Below, in pieces: positions 17,989-25,926 of a stretch of 64,000 bases of DNA. Made by a program: the position numbers and the translations under genes. The stretch's first letter is position 1. Every line of letters begins with the position of its first letter. The stretch lies in the NCBI RefSeq assembly GCF_034555375.1, contig NZ_CP140706.1, forward strand, positions 2,533,001 to 2,597,000. Reading direction: 5' to 3'. A model generated the notes under the pieces. It was given only the letters and a program-made list of their open reading frames with translations. It ran no database searches and had not been told where the DNA came from. Source of the DNA: Pseudomonas sp. B33.4 (lineage in GTDB: Bacteria > Pseudomonadota > Gammaproteobacteria > Pseudomonadales > Pseudomonadaceae).

Positions 17989-18329
17989 TCTTTAGGCTCC
18001 CGGCCGTCGACGTGGTCGGTGCCGGTCAGGCCGCGCGAGGCGAGCAGAACGACGAGGAACAGCGCGGTCATGGCGAAACTGATGACGATCGCGGTGAGTA
18101 CCAGTGCTTGTGGCAGCGGGTCGGTGTAGTGCAGCAAGTCTTGCGTCACGCCATCCTTGATCACCGGCTCCTTGCCGATGAACAGGCTGCCCATGCTGAA
18201 GATGAACAGGTTGACGCCGTACGACAGCAGGCACAGGCCCATGACCACCTGGAACGTCCGTGGGCGCAGGATCAGCCAGACGCCGGACGCGGCGAGCACG
18301 CCGATGGCGATTGCGATGACTTCTTCCAT
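17985..18329 (-). CDS. mrpC: Mrp-type Na+/H+ antiporter subunit C
   Basis: 114 residues, three membrane helices, homologous to NuoK. The family pattern is GVWLILRPRTFQVVMGLCLLSYGVNLFIF, followed by DPLPQALVLTAIVISFAMTALFLVVLL. Start and stop are shared with its neighbours: the start codon overlaps the mrpA stop by 1 nt, and the end overlaps mrpD by 4 nt. Confidence 0.92.
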   Translation of the reverse strand: MEEVIAIAIGVLAASGVWLILRPRTFQVVMGLCLLSYGVNLFIFSMGSLFIGKEPVIKDGVTQDLLHYTDPLPQALVLTAIVISFAMTALFLVVLLASRGLTGTDHVDGREPKE

Positions 18330-21247
18330 CAGACGGCTCCTTTGCTGGCGACGGATTTTGGCAGCGATGCAGTCTTGTGACCGCGCACCGATTGGTGGGC
18401 GAGGGCGGTGAGGATCAGCAGCGTCGAACCGACCACCACGCCATACACGCCAATGTCGAAGAACAGCGCGCTGGCGATATGGATGTCACCCAGCACTGGC
18501 AAGGTGAAATGCCAGGTGTGCGTGGTCAGGAACGGATAACCGACCAACATCGCGCCCAGACCTGTAGCGGTGGCGGACAGTAATCCGGTGCCCATCCAGC
18601 GCAGCGGCCGCAGACTCATTTGCGCCTCGACCCACTGTGTACCGGCGACCATGTATTGCAGGATGAACGCCACCGACATCACCAGCCCGGCAACAAAACC
18701 GCCGCCCGGTTGGTTGTGCCCACGCATGAACAGGTAGAACGACACCACCAGCGCAATCGGCAACAGCAGGCGCACCAGCACGGCCGGCACCATCATGAAG
18801 CCGAGTGCGGTGTCGCTGGCCGAACGCGGGTTGACCAGATCGGTGACCACGTCCGGTGCCAGCAAGCGTTGCTGGGCTGGCAACTGCAGGCTTTCTTTCG
18901 GTGGGCGGAAGCGGCGCAGCAGGGCGAATACCGTCAGGGCCACGGCGACCAGTACGGTGATTTCACCGAGGGTGTCGAAGCCACGGAAATCCACCAGCAT
19001 CACGTTGACCACGTTGCTGCCGCCGCCCTCGGGCATGGCGCGACTGAGATAAAACGAGGAAATGTCGTTCGGCGTCTGCCGCGTGAGCATGGCGTAGGAC
19101 AGCAGCGCCATGCCGCCGCCGACGGCAATCGACAGCAGCAAGTCGCGCAGACGACGAATGCGCGCCTTGCGCAGGCTGCCTGGCAGTGGCGAGACTTCTT
19201 CGATGCGTCGTGGTAACCAGCGTAGGCCGAGCAGAATCAGTACGGTGGTGACCACTTCCACTGCCAGTTGCGTCAGGGCCAGATCCGGTGCGGAGAACCA
19301 AACGAAGGTTACGCAGGTCATCAAGCCGCAGACGCTGACCATGGTCAGGGCGGCGAGACGGTGATACTTGGCTTGCCATGCGGCGCCAAGAGCGCAGGCA
19401 ATCGCCAGCAGCCACAGGGTTACGAAAACGATCGAGCCGGGAATCTTCGGCCGGTCACCCCAACTCAGGCTGCTGTGCAGCATCGGGATCAGGCCAGCGA
19501 GCACCGCTGCCAATACCATCAGGAACAATTGCATCTGCAGACGCTTGGTACCGAGTCGCCGCTCGAGGCGTCGGGCCATGCGCATCATCACCACCAGACT
19601 GCGCTCGAACAGACGCTTGCCGTTGAAGCGGCCTACCAGCGGCGGGTATTTGAAACGGCCGAGTTTGAACTGGTTGCGCAGCAGCAGGTAGACGACGATG
19701 CCGCCGGACATGGCGATCAGGCTCATGATCATCGGCGCATTCAGGCCGTGCCAGATTGCCAGGCTGTATTCCGGCAGCGTGCCGCCAACCACGGGCAACG
19801 CGGCGGCGGCGAGCAACGGGCCAACGATCTGCGCAGGAAAAATCCCCACCAGCAAGCAAGTGAACACCAGCAGTTCTACCGGCGCCCGCATCCAGCGCGG
19901 CGGCTCGTGCGGGGTGTGCGGCAGATCAGTGGCTGGCGGACCGAAGAATACATCGACGGTGAAACGCAGTGAGTAGGCAACGCTGAATGTACCGGCGATG
20001 GTCGCGACAATCGGCAGTGCCGCTTCAACCCACGCCGTGGCGTTGATGAACACGGTTTCGGCGAAGAACATCTCTTTCGACAGGAAGCCGTTGAGCAATG
20101 GCACACCCGCCATCGAGGCGCTGGCAACCATGGCCAGCGTCGCGGTGAACGGAATCAGTTTGATCAGGCCGCTGAGTTTGCGGATATCGCGGGTACCGCT
20201 TTCATGGTCGATGATGCCTGCGGCCATGAACAGCGAAGCCTTGAACGTGGCGTGGTTGAGGATGTGGAACACCGCCGCCACGGCAGCCAGCGGACTGTTC
20301 AGGCCCAGCAACAGGGTGATCAGGCCAAGGTGGCTGATGGTCGAGTAAGCGAGCAGACCTTTGAGGTCGTTCTGGAACATCGCGCAATAGGCGCCGAGCA
20401 ACAGCGTACACGCGCCGGCCCCGCTGACGATGTAGAACCATTCTTCACTGCCAGACAGCGACGGCCACAGACGCGCGAGCAGGAACACCCCGGCCTTGAC
20501 CATGGTTGCCGAATGCAGATAGGCAGAAACCGGTGTCGGCGCCGCCATCGCGTGCGGCAACCAGAAGTGGAAAGGGAACTGTGCACTTTTGCTGAGTGCG
20601 CCGATAAGAATCAGAGGAAGGAGAATAGGGTAGAGGGCGTGTGCACGAATCATGTCGCCGGCGGCCAGGACCTTGTCGAGGTCATAGCTGCCGACAACAT
20701 GGCCGAGAATCATGACCCCCGCCAGCAGGCATAACCCGCCGGCACCGGTGACCATCAGTGCCATGTAAGCGCCGCGACGAGCATCGGCGCGGTGGTGCCA
20801 GTAACCGATCAACAGGAATGAAAAGAGACTGGTCAGCTCCCAGAAAAACACGATCTGTATCAGATTGCCGGAGATGACCAGACCGAGCATGGCGCCCATG
20901 AACGCCAGGAAAAACGCGAAGAAACGCGGCACCGGATCGTCCGGCGACATGTAATAACGGGCATAGAGAGAAACGAGCGTGCCGATGCCGAGCACCAGCA
21001 TCGAGAACAGCCAGGCGAAGCCGTCCATGCGTAGAACGAAGTTCAGACCAAGGCTGGGCAGCCACATGAACTCTTCACGAATGACGCCGCCGTGGGCGAT
21101 TTGCGGGTACAACATCGCGACCTGAACGGTGCCGATCAAAGCGACCAGACCTGCCAGCAGGGATTCGGTATTACGCGCGTTGTGTGGCAGCACCGCTGCC
21201 AGACAGCTGCCAATGAATGGCAGAAGCAGTAGAACTATCAGGGACAT
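18329..21247 (-). CDS. mrpA: Mrp-type Na+/H+ antiporter fused subunit A/B
   Basis: 972 residues. The first ~500 residues are the NuoL-like ion-pumping part (FLLIGYWHHRADARRGAYMALMVTGAGG, then LSKSAQFPFHFWLPHAMAAPTPVSAYLHSATMVKAG with its Lys and His residues). An MrpA-specific C-terminal membrane part follows, and the final ~150 residues (MMVPAVLVRLLLPIALVVSFYLFMRGHNQPGGGFVAGLVMS) are a fused MrpB. That fusion is the usual arrangement in Pseudomonas and rhizobia (PhaAB). First gene of the operon; all downstream genes overlap, so expression should be tightly coordinated. The start at 21247 fits the first membrane helix. Confidence 0.93.
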   Translation of the reverse strand: MSLIVLLLLPFIGSCLAAVLPHNARNTESLLAGLVALIGTVQVAMLYPQIAHGGVIREEFMWLPSLGLNFVLRMDGFAWLFSMLVLGIGTLVSLYARYYMSPDDPVPRFFAFFLAFMGAMLGLVISGNLIQIVFFWELTSLFSFLLIGYWHHRADARRGAYMALMVTGAGGLCLLAGVMILGHVVGSYDLDKVLAAGDMIRAHALYPILLPLILIGALSKSAQFPFHFWLPHAMAAPTPVSAYLHSATMVKAGVFLLARLWPSLSGSEEWFYIVSGAGACTLLLGAYCAMFQNDLKGLLAYSTISHLGLITLLLGLNSPLAAVAAVFHILNHATFKASLFMAAGIIDHESGTRDIRKLSGLIKLIPFTATLAMVASASMAGVPLLNGFLSKEMFFAETVFINATAWVEAALPIVATIAGTFSVAYSLRFTVDVFFGPPATDLPHTPHEPPRWMRAPVELLVFTCLLVGIFPAQIVGPLLAAAALPVVGGTLPEYSLAIWHGLNAPMIMSLIAMSGGIVVYLLLRNQFKLGRFKYPPLVGRFNGKRLFERSLVVMMRMARRLERRLGTKRLQMQLFLMVLAAVLAGLIPMLHSSLSWGDRPKIPGSIVFVTLWLLAIACALGAAWQAKYHRLAALTMVSVCGLMTCVTFVWFSAPDLALTQLAVEVVTTVLILLGLRWLPRRIEEVSPLPGSLRKARIRRLRDLLLSIAVGGGMALLSYAMLTRQTPNDISSFYLSRAMPEGGGSNVVNVMLVDFRGFDTLGEITVLVAVALTVFALLRRFRPPKESLQLPAQQRLLAPDVVTDLVNPRSASDTALGFMMVPAVLVRLLLPIALVVSFYLFMRGHNQPGGGFVAGLVMSVAFILQYMVAGTQWVEAQMSLRPLRWMGTGLLSATATGLGAMLVGYPFLTTHTWHFTLPVLGDIHIASALFFDIGVYGVVVGSTLLILTALAHQSVRGHKTASLPKSVASKGAV

Positions 21248-21460
21248 AGGCTTCTAATCTGCGGAAGTTTGTGAAGCATCATACGTGCCAGCTCCCCGAT
21301 CACCAAACGCCAGGATGTCTCAGAATCCTACAAAGTAGTCTGGAATTTTCTGTTTGGCATTGTTTCCGCCAGGCCCGGCAGTCGCCCGATGCCCTCGGAA
21401 GGATGAAATGTCACTGGAAGGATGCGCTCGATATGCGACCGTTTATCGGGAAAAGCTCTG

Positions 21461-21485
21461 TACCTGTAATTTCTGACAGTAGACG
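21461..21485. promoter_or_regulatory. 25-bp dyad element, copy 1
   Basis: Identical over 25 bp to the element at 23667-23691. Core CTGTAATTTCTGACAG: CTGT and ACAG are inverted around 8 bp, and the flanks extend the symmetry (TAC before, GTAG after). It ends 100 nt before the ATG of the small protein at 21586. A candidate operator or promoter-linked repeat. Confidence 0.6.
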
Positions 21486-21585
21486 ACCTTTGTGTAACGC
21501 CGTTCTACTTGCTTTGGCACCGAGGTGCATTGAACGGTCGGCCGAATCGGCGTGGGCCATACATTGGTACAAGGAGAGTCGAAAG

Positions 21586-21945
21586 ATGCTTATTCAATCA
21601 GAAGGGAAACGTACAACAAAGAAAGACCAGTTACAGGCGCCCCACTTTTCTGAAGCCGTCGGGAATGTTATTTCCAGGGAGAAAACCAAGAATGGCGCCA
21701 CGTTCGTGGTTCCCGTTATTCCTCAGGCAAGAGCCGGCGACACACTGGACGTTTATTCCGATACAGAAGAAGGGCTCTGGTCCTCTCGTCTGCAACTCAG
21801 TGAGTTGCATCTGGGCAAGCCTTTGGAATTTAGAGTCCTGGCGTTTCACTTTAACAATACTGAATGGGCGGATGCTTTTTACGTGTTAGTGCAAGGAGAC
21901 GCAGAGTTTTTTTCTGCAAAGAGAATGTATGAAGTAACGGATTGA
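21586..21945 (+). CDS. Small beta-rich protein, paralogue A
   Basis: 119 residues, no signal peptide or membrane segment. The ATG at 21586 is chosen because AAGGAG lies about 10 nt upstream; the frame is open 105 codons further 5', but that stretch carries the 25-bp element and reads like non-coding DNA. Core motifs are GNVISREKTKNGATFVVP, GDTLDVYSDTEEGLWS, LEFRVLAFHF, and AFYVLVQGDAEFFSAKRMYEV at the end. These line up with the protein at 23803 (NVIS, GAT-V-P, E-F, S-x4-Y-V/I), so both are single copies of one beta-sandwich-like domain. I recall similar units as repeats in large Pseudomonas surface proteins, but this is not verified. Function unknown. Confidence 0.65.
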   Translation: MLIQSEGKRTTKKDQLQAPHFSEAVGNVISREKTKNGATFVVPVIPQARAGDTLDVYSDTEEGLWSSRLQLSELHLGKPLEFRVLAFHFNNTEWADAFYVLVQGDAEFFSAKRMYEVTD

Positions 21946-21955
21946 ATGTGCTGTA

Positions 21956-22000
21956 GCCAGGTCGATCACTCAATCTGAATTGTGAGTGAACCGGCCTGGC
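21956..22000. terminator. Possible hairpin terminator
   Basis: Interrupted inverted repeat: GCCAGG and TCACTCA pair with TGAGTGA and CCTGGC. The T-run after it is poor, so it may be a weak or bidirectional stop between the small gene and the convergent exporter gene. Confidence 0.45.
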
Positions 22001-22050
22001 ATTTGGTACAGAGGCTGCTTCTTGAGTGCCCGGGGTGCATTCAGTCCCTC

Positions 22051-22986
22051 CTAACCCTCAGCTTCCTGGCCCTGATCCACGTCGGATTGCACAACCTTAC
22101 CCTTGGTCTTCAACTCACTGACAATCACCGCCGCAACAATCAACCCCGCGCCCACCAGTGCAATCGCCGGCAACCGCTCCCCGGCAATCCGCCCGACAAT
22201 CCCGGCCCATACCGGCTCCCCGGCATAGATCAACGTCGCCCGGGTTGGCGAGACACTCTTCTGCGCCCAGTTCATCGCCACCTGAATCGCCGCACTCGCT
22301 GCGCCCAGCCCCAGCGCGGTCACCAGCAGGGTCCAGGAAAAATCCGGAAGCATTTCTCCGGTAGGCACCACCAACAGGAACGACAGCACGGACGTGGTTG
22401 CCAGTTGCACGACGGTGACTCGACGCACATCGACCTGACCGGCATAAGTGCTGATCAGAATGATCTCGGCGGCAATGGCGATGGCGCTGATCAACGTGGC
22501 TATTTCACCCGGACTGAAATTCAGCGCAGCCCCGGACGGCCCCGACAGCAACATCAGCCCGGTAAATGCCAACATGATGCCGATGCTCGGCATCAACCCG
22601 GGGCGCCGCCCGAGCACCAGCCATTGCAGTAACGGCACGAACGGCACATACAGCGCAGTAATGAACGCCGACTGACTGCTCGGGATCGTTTGCAAACCGA
22701 CCGTCTGCAAGCCGTAACCGAGCATGATCGCCACGCCGATGAAGGCGCCGGCCTTGAGTTCGAACAGGGTCAGTTCGCGCAGATGCCGCCACGAGAACAG
22801 CGCCACGATACAAGCCGCCGCCGCAAAACGCAGACCGACGAAAAACATCGGCCCGCTGACCGTCATCGCATGCTGAACCAGCAGAAAGGTGCCGCCCCAG
22901 ACCATGGTGATCAGCACCAGCACGCACTCGGCTTTGCTGAAACGAGAGAAACGGAGGGGAGTGGGAGAGCTGTTCTGCGACGTCAT
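22051..22986 (-). CDS. DMT-family (EamA) transporter
   Basis: 311 residues and ten predicted membrane helices in two homologous halves. The first EamA repeat begins KAECVLVLITMVWGGTFLLVQHAM and the second includes ATLISAIAIAAEIILISTYAG. The late motif SPTRATLIYAGEPVWAGIVGRIAGERL is typical of metabolite exporters of this superfamily. Likely exports an amino acid or other small metabolite from the cytoplasm. ATG at 22986 is used; a longer frame to 23028 would cross the operator region. It is divergent from an XRE-cupin regulator with a palindromic operator between them, so it is probably that regulator's target. Substrate unknown. Confidence 0.88.
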   Translation of the reverse strand: MTSQNSSPTPLRFSRFSKAECVLVLITMVWGGTFLLVQHAMTVSGPMFFVGLRFAAAACIVALFSWRHLRELTLFELKAGAFIGVAIMLGYGLQTVGLQTIPSSQSAFITALYVPFVPLLQWLVLGRRPGLMPSIGIMLAFTGLMLLSGPSGAALNFSPGEIATLISAIAIAAEIILISTYAGQVDVRRVTVVQLATTSVLSFLLVVPTGEMLPDFSWTLLVTALGLGAASAAIQVAMNWAQKSVSPTRATLIYAGEPVWAGIVGRIAGERLPAIALVGAGLIVAAVIVSELKTKGKVVQSDVDQGQEAEG

Positions 22987-22990
22987 GACC

Positions 22991-23079
22991 TTGCGCACTA
23001 TAAAAAGGAGGCCGCACAATGCGCCCAACGTTGCGCAGTATACTGCCCAACCTCACCGAGTGAGCAATATAGTGCACAA
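22991..23079. promoter_or_regulatory. Divergent promoter with palindromic operator
   Basis: A near-perfect 20-bp palindrome at 23031-23050 (TTGCGCAGTATACTGCCCAA) is flanked by related inverted half-sites: TTGCGCACTATA at 22991-23002 and TATAGTGCACAA at 23068-23079. These three sites cover the gap between the exporter and regulator genes. Likely binding sites for the XRE-cupin protein. Confidence 0.7.
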
Positions 23080-23635
23080 AGATTCAACGCAACGGGCGTC
23101 CGTCCTGCAACACGTCAGCCTGAATGTGCGACGTCTACGCCATGCCGCTGACATGAGCCAGACCGCGCTGGCGGAAAAATCCGGGGTTAGCCGGCGCATG
23201 CTGGTGGCGATCGAGGCGGGTGAAAAGAACGTCAGTCTGACTACGCTTGATCGCGTTGCCGAGGCGCTTGATGTGGCCTTCAGCGATCTGATCCAGGCGC
23301 CGGATGCGCGTGATCCAAGCCGCATCAATGAGGTGGCATGGGCGGGCACGATCCCGGGCAGCAAAGCGGTGCTGCTCTCCAAAGCCACGGCCACTCGCGA
23401 AGTCGAGCAATGGGAATGGTGTCTGCAACCGGGCGAGGTCTACCCGTCGCAAGCGGATGCCGAGGGCTGGAGCGAGCAGATTTTCGTCTTTGAAGGTTGC
23501 CTGACGCTGATGCTCGGCGATCAGCCGCAGCACATCGGCACTGGGGAGTTTTTCATGTTTGCCAGTAACCAGCCGCATTCCTATCGCAATGATGGCGATG
23601 TCGCGGCACGGTTTGTTCGCAATGTGGTGATATAA
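23072..23635 (+). CDS. XRE-family regulator with C-terminal cupin domain
   Basis: 187 residues. The N-terminal helix-turn-helix (about 12-66) reads NVRRLRHAADMSQTALAEKSGVSRRMLVAIEAGEKN, then the classical VSLTTLDRVAEALDV. The C-terminal cupin (about 105-185) includes QPGEVYPSQADAEGWSEQIFVFEG, LGDQPQHIGTGEFFMFASNQPHSY. The cupin probably senses a small ligand. A GTG start at 23072 is preferred for family length; another GTG at 23060 is possible. It lies divergent from the EamA exporter and overlaps a half-site of the operator with its own start, so autoregulation is expected. Confidence 0.88.
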   Translation: MHKDSTQRASVLQHVSLNVRRLRHAADMSQTALAEKSGVSRRMLVAIEAGEKNVSLTTLDRVAEALDVAFSDLIQAPDARDPSRINEVAWAGTIPGSKAVLLSKATATREVEQWEWCLQPGEVYPSQADAEGWSEQIFVFEGCLTLMLGDQPQHIGTGEFFMFASNQPHSYRNDGDVAARFVRNVVI

Positions 23636-23666
23636 GACCCGCGACCATTTGTCGGAAATAGGCATC

Positions 23667-23691
23667 TACCTGTAATTTCTGACAGTAGACG
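23667..23691. promoter_or_regulatory. 25-bp dyad element, copy 2
   Basis: Identical over 25 bp to 21461-21485 (core CTGTAATTTCTGACAG). It ends 111 nt before the ATG of the small protein at 23803, a spacing close to copy 1. Here the preceding bases complete CTACC on the left and GTAG on the right. A loosely similar TTGTCGGAAA run precedes it, as TTATCGGGAAA precedes copy 1. Confidence 0.6.
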
Positions 23692-23802
23692 GAATGAGGG
23701 CGTCAATATCTGATGAACTCACGGGCGTGACCGATTATGTCCGATACCGCTCACATCGCTTGAGATGGAGCATTCCCGTTGGATACGTAAAGGAATTGCG
23801 TG

Positions 23803-24144
23803 ATGAGTGACTCAACCGAGACATTACTTAAACCTTTGGCAATTAAACAAGCGAACGGTACAAACGTTATCTCGCTGAAAGACATCCCAGATGGCGCGAC
23901 AGCAGTTATTCCCAAGCCGCCGTTCGAAAAAGACGACGACTCTATTGAAATAGAGATCGGAACTGAAAGGACTGAACATTTTTTAGGTCCCATTGCCGAC
24001 AGGACCTTCGAATTTACAATTCCCAAAAACATGTTTTTAGACTTCGCGGGGACGAATAAGGAGGTGCCGTTCAGATACATTTATTGGTTCGGCGGGGTGA
24101 ATGCCGGTGCATCGGAGCCGATCAACTATAGGATTGATCATTGA
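23803..24144 (+). CDS. Small beta-rich protein, paralogue B
   Basis: 113 residues, no signal peptide. AAAGGAA lies about 8 nt before the ATG; a GTG one codon earlier is less well placed. Motifs are TNVISLKDIPDGATAVIP, DDDSIEIEIG, TFEFTIPKNMF, and PFRYIYWFGGVNAGASEPINYRI, aligning along the whole length with the protein at 21586. AT-rich relative to its neighbours. A strong terminator follows, so it is a one-gene unit with its own upstream element. Probably a stand-alone domain of the type repeated in large surface proteins (recollection, unverified). Function unknown. Confidence 0.7.
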   Translation: MSDSTETLLKPLAIKQANGTNVISLKDIPDGATAVIPKPPFEKDDDSIEIEIGTERTEHFLGPIADRTFEFTIPKNMFLDFAGTNKEVPFRYIYWFGGVNAGASEPINYRIDH

Positions 24145-24197
24145 AACCTCCATGTTATGAATAACCCAGGCGGGCATGGTGTCAGGTGTCTTCATAT

Positions 24198-24230
24198 GCC
24201 CCTATGATTTCGGTCATAGGGGCTTTTTCT
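24198..24230 (+). terminator. Rho-independent terminator
   Basis: Perfect 10-bp stem GCCCCTATGA / TCATAGGGGC with a 6-nt loop, followed by TTTTTCTT. It ends the transcript of the small gene at 23803. Confidence 0.92.
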
Positions 24231-24318
24231 TGACATCTCGCTTTTGGCCAAATCGCCGATTATTGATTGGAATTCAATTTTGCGAGATGGCGTGAATAAC
24301 ATACCGAGCGTACTGAAA

Positions 24319-25719
24319 ATGGCTGCTGAACGGGGAGAATCCATTCTGATCATCGGCGGCGGCCTCAGCGGCACGATGCTGACGGTGCAATTATTGCGGC
24401 TGCCTGGCCATCGCAAGATTCTGCTTATCGAGCCGCGCGCCGAACTGGGACGGGGCGAGGCGTACAGCGCGGTCGAGTTGGGGCACACGCTCAATGGCAA
24501 TGCGGCGCGCATGAGCGTCGATCCGGATAATCCTGATGATCTGACGCAATGGCTGACTGAGCACATTGCCGGCGGTGGCTGGCCAGAATCGGCCGAGCAG
24601 GATGTGCCGGTCAGCGAGCTGTTTCCGCCGCGTGGATTGTTTGGCGTCTATGTGCAGCAGCGTCTGGCCGAGGCGCGCAGAGTCGGGGCACAGAATGGCT
24701 CAAGCGTTGAGCACATTTGTGCGGAAGTCGTCGATCTGCAAGCCGAGGCCGATTCGGTGCAGTTGAAGTTGAGCGATGGTCAGTCATTGCGCGGAAGCCG
24801 CGCGGTTTTGGCGACCGGAATGTTCCCGGCCGCACGAACCCCGCAGAAAGCTTCCAGTGGCCTCAACGCCGCCGCGCTCGATCCCTGGGATGTCGCGGCC
24901 ATGCGCCAGCTTGATCCGCAATCCACCGTGATGATCATTGGCTCCGGCCTGACCATGGTCGATGCCGTGGTCTCGCTGGAACAGGCCGGGCATCGCGGGC
25001 TGATCGAAGTATTTTCCCGACATGGCTTGCTGCCCCACGTGCGCCGACAACCGCCGGTTTGGATCGACTTTCTTGGCAGCGATTACAGCTTGCGTACGCC
25101 ACGCCAGTTGCTGCGCGAATTACGCCGGCAGTGTCGTGACGCCATGGCCCAAGGCATCGATTGGCAGGCGCCGCTGGACACGGTTCGGGTACACATCGCC
25201 CGGTTGTGGAGTCAGGCGACTGACGTGCAGCGTCGACAATTCGTACGGCATGTGCGGCCGTGGTGGGAAAGTCATCATCACCGTTCGCCGCCGTTGAGCG
25301 CGAAGCTGGTTGAGCGATTGCACAAAGAAGGGCGACTGCGGATTCAGGCAGCTTCGTTCAAAGGGCTTGAGCCGAGTGCCGAACGTGACGTGAGTATTCG
25401 TATTCGCCGTCGCGGTGAGTCTGAAACTTGCGTAGTGCAGGGTGCCGCGCTGATCAACTCCAGTGGTATTGAGTACGATTGGCGTCGGGTGGCGCGACCA
25501 TTGCCGCAGCAGTTATTGGCGCGTGGCTTGGTGCAACCGGGACCATTGGCGTTGGGGATCGCGGCAACCGTGGATGGCGCGGTGCTGGATGCCGAGGGGG
25601 TTGCGGCTGGGCGGTTGTTTGCGATGGGGCCGCCATTGCGCGGGATGTGGTGGGAGAGTACGGCGGTGACGGATGTGGCGTTGCAGGCGAAGGTTCTGGC
25701 GGCGCGATTGGTGGGATAA
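24319..25719 (+). CDS. FAD/NAD(P)-binding protein (COG4529-like)
   Basis: 466 residues from ATG 24319. Alternative upstream starts (TTG 24244, GTG near 24292) cannot be excluded because no start has a good ribosome site. The Rossmann fingerprint is ILIIGGGLSGTML (about residues 8-20). A second nucleotide-binding signature, TVMIIGSGLTMVDAVVSL, lies near the middle. Also seen are YSAVELGHTLNGNAARMS and, at the end, FAMGPPLRGMWWESTAVTDV. These fit the uncharacterised FAD-NAD(P)-binding family (HpaC/HI0933-unlike; usually annotated FAD/NAD(P)-binding protein). Cytoplasmic oxidoreductase, substrate unknown. It follows a terminator, so it has its own promoter. Confidence 0.82.
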   Translation: MAAERGESILIIGGGLSGTMLTVQLLRLPGHRKILLIEPRAELGRGEAYSAVELGHTLNGNAARMSVDPDNPDDLTQWLTEHIAGGGWPESAEQDVPVSELFPPRGLFGVYVQQRLAEARRVGAQNGSSVEHICAEVVDLQAEADSVQLKLSDGQSLRGSRAVLATGMFPAARTPQKASSGLNAAALDPWDVAAMRQLDPQSTVMIIGSGLTMVDAVVSLEQAGHRGLIEVFSRHGLLPHVRRQPPVWIDFLGSDYSLRTPRQLLRELRRQCRDAMAQGIDWQAPLDTVRVHIARLWSQATDVQRRQFVRHVRPWWESHHHRSPPLSAKLVERLHKEGRLRIQAASFKGLEPSAERDVSIRIRRRGESETCVVQGAALINSSGIEYDWRRVARPLPQQLLARGLVQPGPLALGIAATVDGAVLDAEGVAAGRLFAMGPPLRGMWWESTAVTDVALQAKVLAARLVG

Positions 25720-25745
25720 GGTTGATGGTGTTCTTTCGGGCCTCT

Positions 25746-25902
25746 TCGCGAGCAGGCTCGCTCCCACAGGGGATTCAGTTTGAAAACACCATTTGTGCCA
25801 CACCGCAGCACCTGTAGGAGTGAGCCTGCTCGCGATAGCGGTGATTCAGTCGATATAAAAGGTGACTGATGTACCGCTATCGCGAGCAGGCTCGCTCCTA
25901 CA
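25746..25902. repeat. Cluster of three REP sequences
   Basis: Three copies of the TCGCGAGCAGGCTC family in alternating orientation: about 25746-25768, 25813-25836 and 25879-25902. They sit between the convergent flavoprotein and ppnN genes. Confidence 0.9.
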
Positions 25903-25926
25903 TTTGTTGCGTGCTAACCGAAAGGG

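Noticed and set aside
21271..21585. 105-codon N-terminal extension of the small protein at 21586
   Set aside because: It includes the conserved 25-bp element, has no ribosome site and no counterpart in the paralogue at 23803.
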